Made by a program: the position numbers and the translations under genes | Notes under the pieces: model-generated | The model's database searches: none | Told to the model about the DNA's origin: nothing | Seen by the model: the letters and a program-made list of their open reading frames with translations, nothing else | Part shown: positions 45,603-53,618 of the stretch, in pieces | Numbering within the stretch: position 1 is the first letter of the stretch | Layout of the letters: every line of letters starts with the position of its first letter | Assembly (NCBI RefSeq): GCF_002836975.1 | Contig: NZ_NIJK01000047.1 | Span: 1-64,000 of the forward strand | Source: Shewanella indica | GTDB lineage: Bacteria > Pseudomonadota > Gammaproteobacteria > Enterobacterales > Shewanellaceae | Direction: 5' to 3' | Length of the DNA stretch: 64,000 nucleotides

Positions 45603-46141
45603 TGCGCGCCGTTTTGCCTTTGCTAGCGGTCTTGGCACTCGCTGGTTGCAGCGGCTCCAATGCCGCAACTACTCAGCCTGTGCCTCAAAAGAGCCCGACA
45701 GGGATGGAGGAACTCAGAATGCCGACACTGCACTTTGGTACCATCAAGAAAGCGCCTACACCGGCACTGTTTGAAGGTAAGCTGACGTTTAGCGATGTGG
45801 TTGATAAGCAACCTTTGCAGGTGATGTTGGAGATCCACAATCCCAAAGAATACGCGATTGGGCTCCGCTTCAATTCTGGGATGACAGCTGATCTTTGGTT
45901 GGTGGATGATAAGGAACAGCGAGTCTGGGCTTGGTCAGACGAAATGATGTTCACTCAAGCAATCAGAGATACCAGCGTCAAGCCGGGGCAGACACTGAAG
46001 GTGATGTTCAAGGTGCCTGCCAAGGCGCTTGAGCGTATTGGTCCTGAGGGGTACAGTTTCCAGGCACGTTTTGAAGGTAAACCTCTGGAATCCAGTATGG
46101 CCGCTATGGCTATGTTGGAAGTGCCGGTGGCCAGGCGCTGA
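45602..46141 (+). CDS. BsuPI-domain lipoprotein
   Basis: The 179-residue product begins with a lipoprotein signal ending in the lipobox LAGC (MRAVLPLLAVLALAGCSGS), so it is anchored to a membrane on the periplasmic side. The body has the immunoglobulin-like BsuPI pattern: NPKEYAIGLRFNSGMTADLWLVDD, VWAWSDEMMFTQAI, LKPGQ-like VKPGQTLKV and GYSFQARF. That domain is named after a Bacillus intracellular protease inhibitor. GGAGG lies before the ATG, which overlaps the AsmA-family stop. The tight pairing suggests that the two act together in the envelope; the role is unknown. Confidence 0.8.
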   Translation: MRAVLPLLAVLALAGCSGSNAATTQPVPQKSPTGMEELRMPTLHFGTIKKAPTPALFEGKLTFSDVVDKQPLQVMLEIHNPKEYAIGLRFNSGMTADLWLVDDKEQRVWAWSDEMMFTQAIRDTSVKPGQTLKVMFKVPAKALERIGPEGYSFQARFEGKPLESSMAAMAMLEVPVARR

Positions 46142-46191
46142 TCCCCTAGGATAAATCAAATGCAGCTCTGGCAAAGCTGAAACTGAAATCC

Positions 46192-46224
46192 AAAATCCGA
46201 TGATACAGACTCATCGGATTTTTT
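46192..46224 (+). terminator. Terminator after the BsuPI lipoprotein gene
   Basis: AAAATCCGATGA (46192-46203) pairs with TCATCGGATTTT (46211-46222) over a seven-base loop and ends in a run of T. The stem sequence is nearly the same as the hairpin of the IS element at 547-577, probably by chance or by shared origin. Confidence 0.9.
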
Positions 46225-46339
46225 ATGGGTGTTGTCGGCCGTTCTCCAAAGTTGCTTTTTACTGAAACCATCATTAAATAGCTTTTTGAGTGGCCTGCAA
46301 ACAGCGCTTGGCAGAGGGAATTGTATTGGCAATGACCAG

Positions 46340-46376
46340 ATAATAAAATGCCGTCTCTTTACAGAAACGGCATTAT
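46340..46376 (-). terminator. Terminator of the min operon
   Basis: On the minus strand AATGCCGT (46374-46367) pairs with ACGGCATT (46354-46347) and is followed by T-rich sequence. It lies about 22 bp after the minE stop. Confidence 0.75.
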
Positions 46377-46397
46377 TTACATTGGTTTGCCCTTTAA

Positions 46398-46658
46398 TCA
46401 GGGGCGTTCCGGCAGTGTCACATTGAGTTCGAGTACCGACAGGTTGTCATCGTTCTGATCCAACTGCACAGATACTTGCTCTTCAGAGATGTGCACATAC
46501 TTGCGGATCACTTCAATTATCTCCTGCTTCATCTGCGGAAAGTAATCCGGTGCCCCGCGCTCACCGCGTTGATGGGCAACGATGATCTGCAAACGTTCCT
46601 TGGCAGTTGCCGCGGTGCTGCTTTTCTTGCTGCTTCTGAAATAATCGAGTAATGACAT
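46398..46658 (-). CDS. minE: Cell division topological specificity factor MinE
   Basis: MinE displaces MinD from the membrane and drives the pole-to-pole oscillation that keeps the division site at midcell. The 86-residue protein has the N-terminal amphipathic start [12 protein letters not shown], the MinD-contact helix ([16 protein letters not shown]) and the beta-rich dimer domain. It follows minD by three bases and is last in minCDE. Confidence 0.97.
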   Translation of the reverse strand: MSLLDYFRSSKKSSTAATAKERLQIIVAHQRGERGAPDYFPQMKQEIIEVIRKYVHISEEQVSVQLDQNDDNLSVLELNVTLPERP

Positions 46659-46661
46659 AAT

Positions 46662-47471
46662 TTAGCTACCAAATATTCGTTTAAGGAATCCTTTCTTTTC
46701 TTCCGCGACAAAGCGTAGCGGAAGCTCTTCACCCAGCAGACGAGCCACAGTATCCTCATAGGCCTGCCCTGCATCGCTGTCATGATCTATGATCACCGGC
46801 ACACCAGAGTTGGAAGCCTTGAGCACTGCCTGGGACTCAGGAATAACTCCAAGCAGATCTATTGCCAGGATCTCCTGCACATCTTCCACACTGAGCATTT
46901 CGCCGGTTTTCACCCTGGCAGGGGAGTAGCGGGTCAGCAGCAGATACTCCTTGATAGGCTCAAGCCCTTGTTCGGCACGGCGGCTACGGCTTTGCAGCAT
47001 GCCTAGAATTCTGTCTGAATCCCTGACCGAACTGACCTCAGGGTTGGTTGTTACTATGGCTATATCGGCAAAATAGAGTGCCATCATAGCGCCGGTTTCG
47101 ATACCTGCAGGGGAGTCACAGATGATGTAATCAAAGTCTTTGCTCAAATCATCGAGTACCTTGCCGACACCTTCCCGGGTCAGGGCATCCTTGTCCCGGG
47201 TTTGGGATGCAGGTAAAACGAACAGTTTATTGCAGCGCTTATCTTTGATAAGTGTTTGATTTAGATTGGATTCACCATTGATGACATTGACAAAGTCGTA
47301 AACAACCCTGCGTTCACAGCCCATGACCAAATCCAGATTTCGAAGGCCAATATCAAAATCGATAACGACTGTCTTATGTCCTTTGAGCGCCAAGCCGGTG
47401 GCGATAGCCGCGCTCGATGTGGTCTTGCCCACACCGCCTTTACCTGAGGTGACAACAATAATTTGTGCCAT
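46662..47471 (-). CDS. minD: Septum site-determining ATPase MinD
   Basis: MinD is a deviant Walker A ATPase that binds the membrane with ATP and recruits MinC. The 269-residue protein shows GKGGVGKTTSS (residues 10-20), the conserved DFDIGLRNLDL and CDSPAGIETGA blocks, and a C-terminal amphipathic targeting helix ending KKGFLKRIFGS. Length and sequence fit the family closely. Confidence 0.98.
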   Translation of the reverse strand: MAQIIVVTSGKGGVGKTTSSAAIATGLALKGHKTVVIDFDIGLRNLDLVMGCERRVVYDFVNVINGESNLNQTLIKDKRCNKLFVLPASQTRDKDALTREGVGKVLDDLSKDFDYIICDSPAGIETGAMMALYFADIAIVTTNPEVSSVRDSDRILGMLQSRSRRAEQGLEPIKEYLLLTRYSPARVKTGEMLSVEDVQEILAIDLLGVIPESQAVLKASNSGVPVIIDHDSDAGQAYEDTVARLLGEELPLRFVAEEKKGFLKRIFGS

Positions 47472-47497
47472 GTTCTATTTTATCCTTTCCATCTGCC

Positions 47498-48163
47498 TTA
47501 TCCGGGCAGCGATTCAACGATTAATGACTCACCGCTGAGCCTGATACAACCACTCTTGGCGGTACAGTGTTGCTGCAGGTTTTCAGTCAACCAGTACTGT
47601 CCCGCAATCGAAACCAGTTCAGCTTCCATGGACTGGGCCAGGATCACGGCATGCTTATCGCCGTTGGCTCCCGCCATGGCTTTACCACGCAGTGCCCCGT
47701 ATACATGAATGCTACCATCAGCAATGACTTCAGCGCCATTCCCTACTGCACCAAAAACGATTAAATCACCGTCTTTGGCGTAGATTTGTTGCCCTGAACG
47801 CACGTTTTGTTTGACGATCTTGGTGACCCTCGGGGGAGGCGGTGGCAGTTCGGATTGCTTTCCTGCCTTGATACTGGCTAACCCCTGGGCTTTGGCGGCT
47901 TCATTGAGAGCCTTATCGGCTGCAGTTACCCCAACTATCACCAACTGTCTGTCGGTCAGTCCCTGGCGCAGTCCTTGGAGATCTATATCTGTGCCATTAA
48001 CTTGACTCAGGTTTAGCACCAATGGAGCATTAATAAAAAACTGCGGAGCCTGGGCGAGCTTGCCATCGAGCTCTTTGAAAAGGGCGTCCAGATCAGGGGT
48101 GTTGATGTGAAGTACAGAGAGCGTAAAAGAAGAGCCTTTTAGCTCTAGACTAGGTTTTGGCAT
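47498..48163 (-). CDS. minC: Septum site-determining protein MinC
   Basis: MinC inhibits FtsZ assembly away from midcell. The 221-residue protein has an N-terminal FtsZ-inhibiting domain ([17 protein letters not shown]) and a proline linker (LPPPPPRV). Its C-terminal beta-helix binds MinD ([38 protein letters not shown]). The ATG at 48163 gives the standard MinC N-terminus; a longer opening from 48283 reaches back over the divergent promoter and is rejected. It is first of minCDE and divergent from ycgL. Confidence 0.96.
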   Translation of the reverse strand: MPKPSLELKGSSFTLSVLHINTPDLDALFKELDGKLAQAPQFFINAPLVLNLSQVNGTDIDLQGLRQGLTDRQLVIVGVTAADKALNEAAKAQGLASIKAGKQSELPPPPPRVTKIVKQNVRSGQQIYAKDGDLIVFGAVGNGAEVIADGSIHVYGALRGKAMAGANGDKHAVILAQSMEAELVSIAGQYWLTENLQQHCTAKSGCIRLSGESLIVESLPG

Positions 48164-48285
48164 CCCGGCATCATTCTCCAGAAAATGAGCAGTCAGATTG
48201 CGTGACAGCGTTATATTCCAAGGCGTCCATGTTATAGTGTGCCCTGATAAGTGGCAAGTTTGAACCCATGGAAATTGATACAATT

Positions 48286-48573
48286 ATGATCTGTGCTGTC
48301 TATAAAAGCCTGAAAAAAGCCGACACCTATTTATTCGTCAACAAGAAAGATCAGTTTGATGATGTACCAGCACCCTTGATGCAGGTATTTGGACCACCAC
48401 AATTGGTCATGTTGTTACCGTTGCAAAAGAGGCGGCAACTGGGCATCGCTGATATTAACAAGGTAAAAGCAGAACTGGCGGAAAAGGGCTATTATTTGCA
48501 ATTACCGCCGCCTCCGGTAGATATGCTGAAGGAGCTGAGACTTAGCAAGGGCCTGGATGATCACTCTGCTTAA
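48286..48573 (+). CDS. YcgL domain protein
   Basis: The 95-residue product has the YcgL fold (MICAVYKSLKKADTYLF, GYYLQLPPPPVDMLKE), conserved in gammaproteobacteria and of unknown function. It usually sits beside minC, as it does here. The start at 48286 gives the normal family N-terminus; an in-frame ATG six codons earlier (48268) is possible. It is followed after 15 bp by a transglycosylase gene. Confidence 0.88.
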   Translation: MICAVYKSLKKADTYLFVNKKDQFDDVPAPLMQVFGPPQLVMLLPLQKRRQLGIADINKVKAELAEKGYYLQLPPPPVDMLKELRLSKGLDDHSA

Positions 48574-48588
48574 GGAATAACGCATTTT

Positions 48589-49566
48589 ATGGATAGACTT
48601 TCCCTGGTGTTTATTTCGCTGCTGGGCGCGTCGCTGACCAAGGTCTGCGTGGCCACCGAGGGCAGTTTCGAGCAGTATCTTGATATATTAAAACAGGACG
48701 CGGCAGCGAAAGGGATAGATCAATTCACCTTGAATAAGGCCTTCAGTCAAATAAAGCTGTTTAAAAAGGCCTCAAATGATGACAAGGCCATTCCAAAGCC
48801 TCCACAGGATTTGGAACATTATATCCCCCGGATTATCAATGAAGAGATGGTGGTCAAGGGACGGGTATTGGCTGAAGAGTATCGGCCGCTGTTGCTTGGG
48901 CTGGGAAAACAATACCGGGTGCAACCCAGGTTTATTCTGGCCCTTTGGGGACTCGAGTCGGATTTTGGCAATCAGCAGGGTAGTTATCCTGTGCTGTCTG
49001 TGACAGCGTCACTGGCCTATGAGGGGCAAGAGGCTTATCGCAAAGAGTTCATCTCGGCACTGAAAATTCTCGCGTCACAATCGGTCGACTTTAACGAGCT
49101 TAAAGGCTCGAGTACCGGCGCAATGGGGTCTTTGGGGCTGATGCCAAGTACCTACCTTCAATATGGCAGCGACGGCGATGGCGACGGCAAGGTCGATATC
49201 TGGAATAGTTTTGCTGATGGTTTGGCATCTGTGGCTAACTATTTGCGGCAAGCAGGCTGGGATGACACGCAAACCTGGGGACGTCAGGTTAAAGCACCCG
49301 AGTCGATAAAGAATGACCAATTGGGTGTAGGTTATCAGGCGAGTTTCAGTCACTGGCAGAAGTTGGGCGTTCGTCGTTACGATGGTGGTGATCTACCAGG
49401 CCGAACTGATATGCAAGTGTCACTGATCATGCCTGATGGCAAACGTGGTCGTCACTATCTCGTGTATCAGAATTATCGTGCCTTGCGAAGCTGGCAGGAT
49501 TCAGATTATTTCGCTTTGGCAGCGGCCTATCTTTCCGAACGGATCAAGTATCCATCCTCAAAATAG
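48589..49566 (+). CDS. MltB-like lytic murein transglycosylase
   Basis: The 325-residue protein has an N-terminal export signal without a clear lipobox (residues 1-22, SLVFISLLGASLTKVCVA) and a lytic transglycosylase domain of the MltB type. The catalytic residue is Glu123 (LALWGLESDFGNQQG). The family motifs SVTASLAYEGQEAYRKEFISAL and STGAMGSLGLMPSTYLQYG also appear. It cleaves peptidoglycan in the periplasm. It lies between ycgL and ycgN, the usual Shewanella order. Confidence 0.9.
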   Translation: MDRLSLVFISLLGASLTKVCVATEGSFEQYLDILKQDAAAKGIDQFTLNKAFSQIKLFKKASNDDKAIPKPPQDLEHYIPRIINEEMVVKGRVLAEEYRPLLLGLGKQYRVQPRFILALWGLESDFGNQQGSYPVLSVTASLAYEGQEAYRKEFISALKILASQSVDFNELKGSSTGAMGSLGLMPSTYLQYGSDGDGDGKVDIWNSFADGLASVANYLRQAGWDDTQTWGRQVKAPESIKNDQLGVGYQASFSHWQKLGVRRYDGGDLPGRTDMQVSLIMPDGKRGRHYLVYQNYRALRSWQDSDYFALAAAYLSERIKYPSSK

Positions 49567-49613
49567 TGTAAAATAGCGGTTACGCAAGTTTTCAAGAACG
49601 AATCAACAAGTTT

Positions 49614-50054
49614 ATGTCCTTCTGGTTAACCAAGACCCTGGCCGAAATGACTCCCGATGAATGGGAGTCTCTCTGTGATGGCTGTGGCAAATGCTGTCTC
49701 AACAAGCTCATTGATGATGAAACCGATGAACTCTACTATACCAATGCGGCTTGTAAGTTATTGTCTGATAAAGATTGCAGCTGTATTCATTATGAAAAGC
49801 GCTTTGAATTTGTTCCCCAATGTACTGCGGTGACGGCGAATAATATCGGGGAGCTGGACTGGCTACCGGATAGTTGTGCTTACCGGCGTTTGTATCAGGG
49901 ACGACCATTACCCGCCTGGCATCCGCTTTTGACCGGTTCCAAGAATGCTATGCATGAAGTGGGGATGTCGGTGAAAGATAAGACATTGAGTGAAACTAAA
50001 GTCAGGGATCTGGAAGAGCATATTGTGCTTTGGCCGCTGAAAGATTTGGATTAA
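49614..50054 (+). CDS. YcgN-family cysteine cluster protein (UPF0260)
   Basis: The 146-residue protein carries the zinc/iron-chelating cysteine cluster [11 protein letters not shown] near residue 22. Further Cys residues at [19 protein letters not shown] and [20 protein letters not shown] are typical of this family. The E. coli homologue YcgN is next to ycgL. Function is unknown; a metal site is likely. Confidence 0.9.
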   Translation: MSFWLTKTLAEMTPDEWESLCDGCGKCCLNKLIDDETDELYYTNAACKLLSDKDCSCIHYEKRFEFVPQCTAVTANNIGELDWLPDSCAYRRLYQGRPLPAWHPLLTGSKNAMHEVGMSVKDKTLSETKVRDLEEHIVLWPLKDLD

Positions 50055-50067
50055 ACTATTTATATAA

Positions 50068-50099
50068 AAAAGCCAAACAAATCATGTTTGGCTTTTTTA
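50068..50099. terminator. Bidirectional terminator between ycgN and dsbB
   Basis: GCCAAACA (50073-50080) and TGTTTGGC (50086-50093) form a perfect stem flanked by A-rich sequence on the left and T-rich sequence on the right. It can therefore end both the plus-strand ycgN transcript and the minus-strand dsbB transcript. Confidence 0.9.
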
Positions 50100-50135
50100 T
50101 ATTTAGAAAACCTGAAAGCTTTATTGTGGAAGCAA

Positions 50136-50648
50136 TCAGTTGCGTCTCTTGCTCAGAATTGGCATAGCGTAGAGCAGTAGTGCCAACAGGTAGGTGGCAA
50201 AAGCAACAATCATCCACTGCGACATAGTGATGCCGATAAAGCTCCAGGGAATATCGGTGCACATGCCTGTTGGCATAAATACCGAAGGGAGCCATTCATG
50301 CAGTGGCATCCAGGAAGGGAAGTCCGGCAGAAATGAGCAAGTGGAAAAGGGTGAAGGGTTTTGCTGCATATCATTGAGTTCAATGGCTAACCTCAGTCCC
50401 CAACTGGCGCTAAACCCCCATAGCAAGGCGGCAAGCAGTCGTACGGTACGTATTCCCGGCGCCAGAAAACCTATGATGCCGGCCAGCAGTAAACCCAACA
50501 CCGCCAGGCGCTGGTAGATACACATAACGCAAGGCTCGAGTTGCATTACGTGCTGAAAGTACAGTGCAGCAAGCTCCAGAGACAGGGCGCTGAGCGCCAG
50601 AACTCCCCAAGCTATGCGGGAGTGGGCGAAACGTATCATTGCAGTCAA
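50136..50648 (-). CDS. dsbB: Disulfide bond formation protein DsbB
   Basis: DsbB reoxidises DsbA and passes electrons to quinones in the inner membrane. The protein of about 170 residues has four membrane helices and two redox pairs: Cys40-Cys43 ([10 protein letters not shown]) and Cys104/Cys130. The start may be TTG at 50648, which has GGAGAA at good spacing, or ATG three codons later; both give the same mature protein. The gene lies downstream of nhaB, an order shared with E. coli, with a terminator between them. Confidence 0.95.
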   Translation of the reverse strand: MTAMIRFAHSRIAWGVLALSALSLELAALYFQHVMQLEPCVMCIYQRLAVLGLLLAGIIGFLAPGIRTVRLLAALLWGFSASWGLRLAIELNDMQQNPSPFSTCSFLPDFPSWMPLHEWLPSVFMPTGMCTDIPWSFIGITMSQWMIVAFATYLLALLLYAMPILSKRRN

Positions 50649-50720
50649 ATCTATTCTCCATTGATGACCATCAGTCCGGGGTGAGGTGGGATAATTCCTA
50701 AGATGGGTGCCAACCCCATA

Positions 50721-50748
50721 AAAAAACGCCCACCAAGGGGCGTTTTTT
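50721..50748. terminator. Terminator between nhaB and dsbB
   Basis: AAAACGCCC and GGGGCGTTTT pair over a short CACCAA loop, with A-rich and T-rich flanks, so it may work on either strand. It lies 39 bp after the nhaB stop and suggests that dsbB also has its own promoter. Confidence 0.85.
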
Positions 50749-50786
50749 GGACTCTACTGAAACCCAAAGGTTCAGTCAATAATCGA

Positions 50787-52376
50787 CTAATGACCTACAG
50801 CAGCACCTTTACCCAGCACTTCTTGAGCGCTGTGGTGCAGGATCATACCTGAGTCGTAGAAGTATTGGGTCATCTGCTCCAGGAAGCCTAACTCAATGGT
50901 CAGTACACCAACAATGGACAGTACGATAGTGTATGGCAGGGCCATCCAAACCATACGGCCATATGAGAGACGGATGAGCGGAGCCAGAGCTGAGGTCAGC
51001 AGGAACAGGAAGGCCGCCTGACCGTTAGGAGTCGCTACAGAGGGCAGGTTGGTCCCAGTGTTGATGGCAACGGCAAGCAGGTCAAACTGATCGCGGGTGA
51101 TCTGGCCATCAATCAGCGCGGCTTTCACCTCGTTGATATAGACAGTACCCACAAACACGTTATCGCTGACCATGGACAACAAGCCGTTGGCCACATAGAA
51201 GATAACCAGCTGCATATTGCCTTCAAAGCCGAGAGCCCATTGGATGACAGGGGCAAACAGGCCTTGATCGATAATCACACCCACAATGGCGAAGAATACC
51301 GCCAGCAGTGCGGTAAATGGCAGGGCTTCTTCAAAGGCTTTACCCAGGGCGTGTTCATCGGTAATACCGTTGAAGGCCGTGGTCAGAATTATCACTGACA
51401 GACCGATGAGACCAACTGATGCCAGGTGGAAGGCTAGACCGACAATCAGCCAAATACCAACCAGAGCTTGGATAACCAGCTTCATCTTATCTTTACTGGT
51501 TCTGTGGGCATCTTCGTGGGCAGCAAATTCCACCAGAATTTTGTGCACAGCCTCAGGCAGTTGGGCGCCATAACCACAGATGCGGAATTTTTCTACCAGC
51601 ATACAGGTAATGATACCGGCAAAGAACACTGGCACAGTCACAGGCGACATCCGCAGGGCGAATTCGGAGAATTGCCAATTGGCCTGAGCGGCTATGATCA
51701 GGTTTTGTGGCTCACCCACCATGGTGCACACGCCACCGAGGGCAGTACCAACCCCGGCATGCATCAAGAGGTTACGCAGGAAACCACGAAAGGCCTCCAA
51801 TTCTTGGGCATTGAGTTGCTCACTACCATCCGAGGTATGGTCATGATCGGCGCTGAAGTCTTTACCGGACGCCACTTTATGGTAAATGGAGTAGAAGCCT
51901 ATTGCCACGGCAATGATCACTGCGATAACCGTCAAGGCATCGAGGAACGCCGACAAGAAGGCAGAGGCGACACAGAACATCAAGGATACAACTGTTTTGG
52001 AACGCACCTTGGTGATCATCTTGGTAAATACATAAAGCAGTAACTGCTTCATGAAGTAGATACCGGCCACCATAAATACCAACAATAATAATACTTCGAG
52101 GTTGGCCTCAATCTCGTGTAACACTTGGCTGGGGCTGGTCATTCCGATGAATACGGCCTCAATCGCCAATAAACCGCCTGGTTGCAGAGGATAGCACTTA
52201 AGTGCCATGGCCAGAGTGAAGATAAACTGCACGACCAAAAACCAGCCCGCAACAAAGGGATTGATACTGAAGAGTATCGGGTTGATGACAAGAAAAATCA
52301 GTATTGCAAGCTTGTACCACTTGGGTGAGTTACCCAAGAAGTTACTCATAAAAGCCTGAATCGGTGTAGCAGGCAT
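50787..52376 (-). CDS. nhaB: Na+/H+ antiporter NhaB
   Basis: NhaB exports sodium in exchange for protons across the inner membrane. The 529-residue protein aligns along its whole length with E. coli NhaB. Strongly kept blocks include [63 protein letters not shown] and [18 protein letters not shown]. About a dozen membrane segments are evident. Its gene is divergent from fadR, as in enteric bacteria. Confidence 0.97.
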   Translation of the reverse strand: MPATPIQAFMSNFLGNSPKWYKLAILIFLVINPILFSINPFVAGWFLVVQFIFTLAMALKCYPLQPGGLLAIEAVFIGMTSPSQVLHEIEANLEVLLLLVFMVAGIYFMKQLLLYVFTKMITKVRSKTVVSLMFCVASAFLSAFLDALTVIAVIIAVAIGFYSIYHKVASGKDFSADHDHTSDGSEQLNAQELEAFRGFLRNLLMHAGVGTALGGVCTMVGEPQNLIIAAQANWQFSEFALRMSPVTVPVFFAGIITCMLVEKFRICGYGAQLPEAVHKILVEFAAHEDAHRTSKDKMKLVIQALVGIWLIVGLAFHLASVGLIGLSVIILTTAFNGITDEHALGKAFEEALPFTALLAVFFAIVGVIIDQGLFAPVIQWALGFEGNMQLVIFYVANGLLSMVSDNVFVGTVYINEVKAALIDGQITRDQFDLLAVAINTGTNLPSVATPNGQAAFLFLLTSALAPLIRLSYGRMVWMALPYTIVLSIVGVLTIELGFLEQMTQYFYDSGMILHHSAQEVLGKGAAVGH

Positions 52377-52629
52377 GTCTTCCTCTCTAATCTGTTATAA
52401 GTGGTTGTAACGTCATTGTTTGACGAACGGTAAAATTTGCGTAGTTCAGTCTAGCCTAAAGATAAACTCAATGTAATGATTAGGGTATACAGGGATTTCA
52501 AAAAGCGGATCTCGAGCGCAAAATTCAGTGACTGCTGATTTGAACTTGGTCACTTTTATAGCAATTATTGAGAACTCTACAGGGTTGGATTTCCCATCTG
52601 TGATCTGATGGTTTTCATTTTTCGTCGCT

Positions 52630-52645
52630 CTGGTATGATCTGTGG
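52630..52645 (+). promoter_or_regulatory. fadR extended -10 promoter with FadR-like operator
   Basis: TGGTATGAT (52631-52639) is a good extended -10 about 40 bp before the fadR ATG. It lies inside CTGGTATGATCTG (52630-52642), which matches 10 of 13 bases of the FadR operator core CTGGTACGACCAG as I recall it. If FadR binds here it would cover its own -10. Confidence 0.4.
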
Positions 52646-52679
52646 CCAGAATAATGCTAACAATCGGAAAACCGGGCTG

Positions 52680-53399
52680 ATGATAATCAATGCCAAAGGA
52701 CCTGCAAGTTTTGCAGAGAAATATATAGTGCGTTCAATCTGGGAAAATAAGTTTCCCCCCGGCTCCATACTTCCTGCGGAACGGGAATTATCAGAGCTTA
52801 TTGGCGTTACCCGTACGACTTTAAGAGAAGTGTTACAGCGTTTGGCCCGCGACGGTTGGTTGACTATTCAGCATGGCAAACCCACCCGAGTGAATAATTT
52901 CTGGGAAACCTCAGGACTTAACATTTTGGAGACGATTGCCGATCTCAACCCGGAAGGTTTTCCTGTACTGGTTGATCAGCTCTTGTCCGCCAGAACTAAT
53001 GTCAGTGCCATCTATTTTCGTGGAGCGCTACGGCATAACCCGGATACTGCGGTCGAGGCACTGTCTAAAATCCATGATCTGGAAGATGAAGCAGAGGCTT
53101 ATGCCGAGTTTGACTACCAGTTGCATCACACCCTAGCGTTTTCATCGGGGAACCCTCTGTATGTGCTTATCCTAAACGGATTCAAAGGGTTGTATGCCAG
53201 AGTCGGACGCTACTATTTCAGCAGCTCCGAGGCTCGGGCCTTGGCATTGGCTTTCTATCAAAAACTTGAAATCCTGGCCAAGGACAAAAATTATACTCAA
53301 GTACCGGCCTTGATGCGATCTTATGGTATTGATAGTGGCATCATGTGGCAAAAATTACGTGATGCTATGCCGTTGGAAATGGCTCAGGATAATCAATAA
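52680..53399 (+). CDS. fadR: Fatty acid metabolism regulator FadR
   Basis: FadR is a GntR-family repressor/activator that responds to acyl-CoA and controls fatty acid breakdown and synthesis. The 239-residue protein starts [17 protein letters not shown]. It has a nearly invariant winged-helix region ([16 protein letters not shown], then LAREDGWL-like [14 protein letters not shown]) and the acyl-CoA-binding helical domain with [17 protein letters not shown]. The ATG at 52680 matches the E. coli start; upstream in-frame codons are not needed. It is divergent from nhaB. Confidence 0.97.
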   Translation: MIINAKGPASFAEKYIVRSIWENKFPPGSILPAERELSELIGVTRTTLREVLQRLARDGWLTIQHGKPTRVNNFWETSGLNILETIADLNPEGFPVLVDQLLSARTNVSAIYFRGALRHNPDTAVEALSKIHDLEDEAEAYAEFDYQLHHTLAFSSGNPLYVLILNGFKGLYARVGRYYFSSSEARALALAFYQKLEILAKDKNYTQVPALMRSYGIDSGIMWQKLRDAMPLEMAQDNQ

Positions 53400-53410
53400 A
53401 TATTTAAAGA

Positions 53411-53480
53411 AAGTGCGAATAAGTCCCATGTATGCACTGCTTGCAGGGCTGGATGCAAGCAGTGTAATCAGCAAATGGCC
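53411..53480 (+). repeat. Dispersed intergenic repeat, copy B
   Basis: This 70-bp copy aligns with 7758-7834 through AAGTCCCAT, TGCAC, a GCAAG/GTG block and AAATGGCC. It contains a perfect 11-bp inverted repeat, CACTGCTTGCA (53435-53445) with TGCAAGCAGTG (53454-53464). It begins 11 bp after the fadR stop. No T run follows the hairpin, so it is more like a REP-type element than a plain terminator. Confidence 0.65.
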
Positions 53481-53618
53481 TATCCTTTTCCCTAAGTTTG
53501 GGTTCCTGTAAACACTTGCTATGTTACTTGTCTGATATGATAAGTGACCTTTGTTAACTCAGGGTGCTTGGTTAAATACTTTGAGTTAATATCAACTTCT
53601 CAATATACAGCTTATGTT

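Noticed and set aside
52681..53399. Idea that fadR carries an N-terminal extension from 52608
   Set aside because: Codons before 52680 lie in the promoter region and the E. coli protein begins at the equivalent of [11 protein letters not shown].
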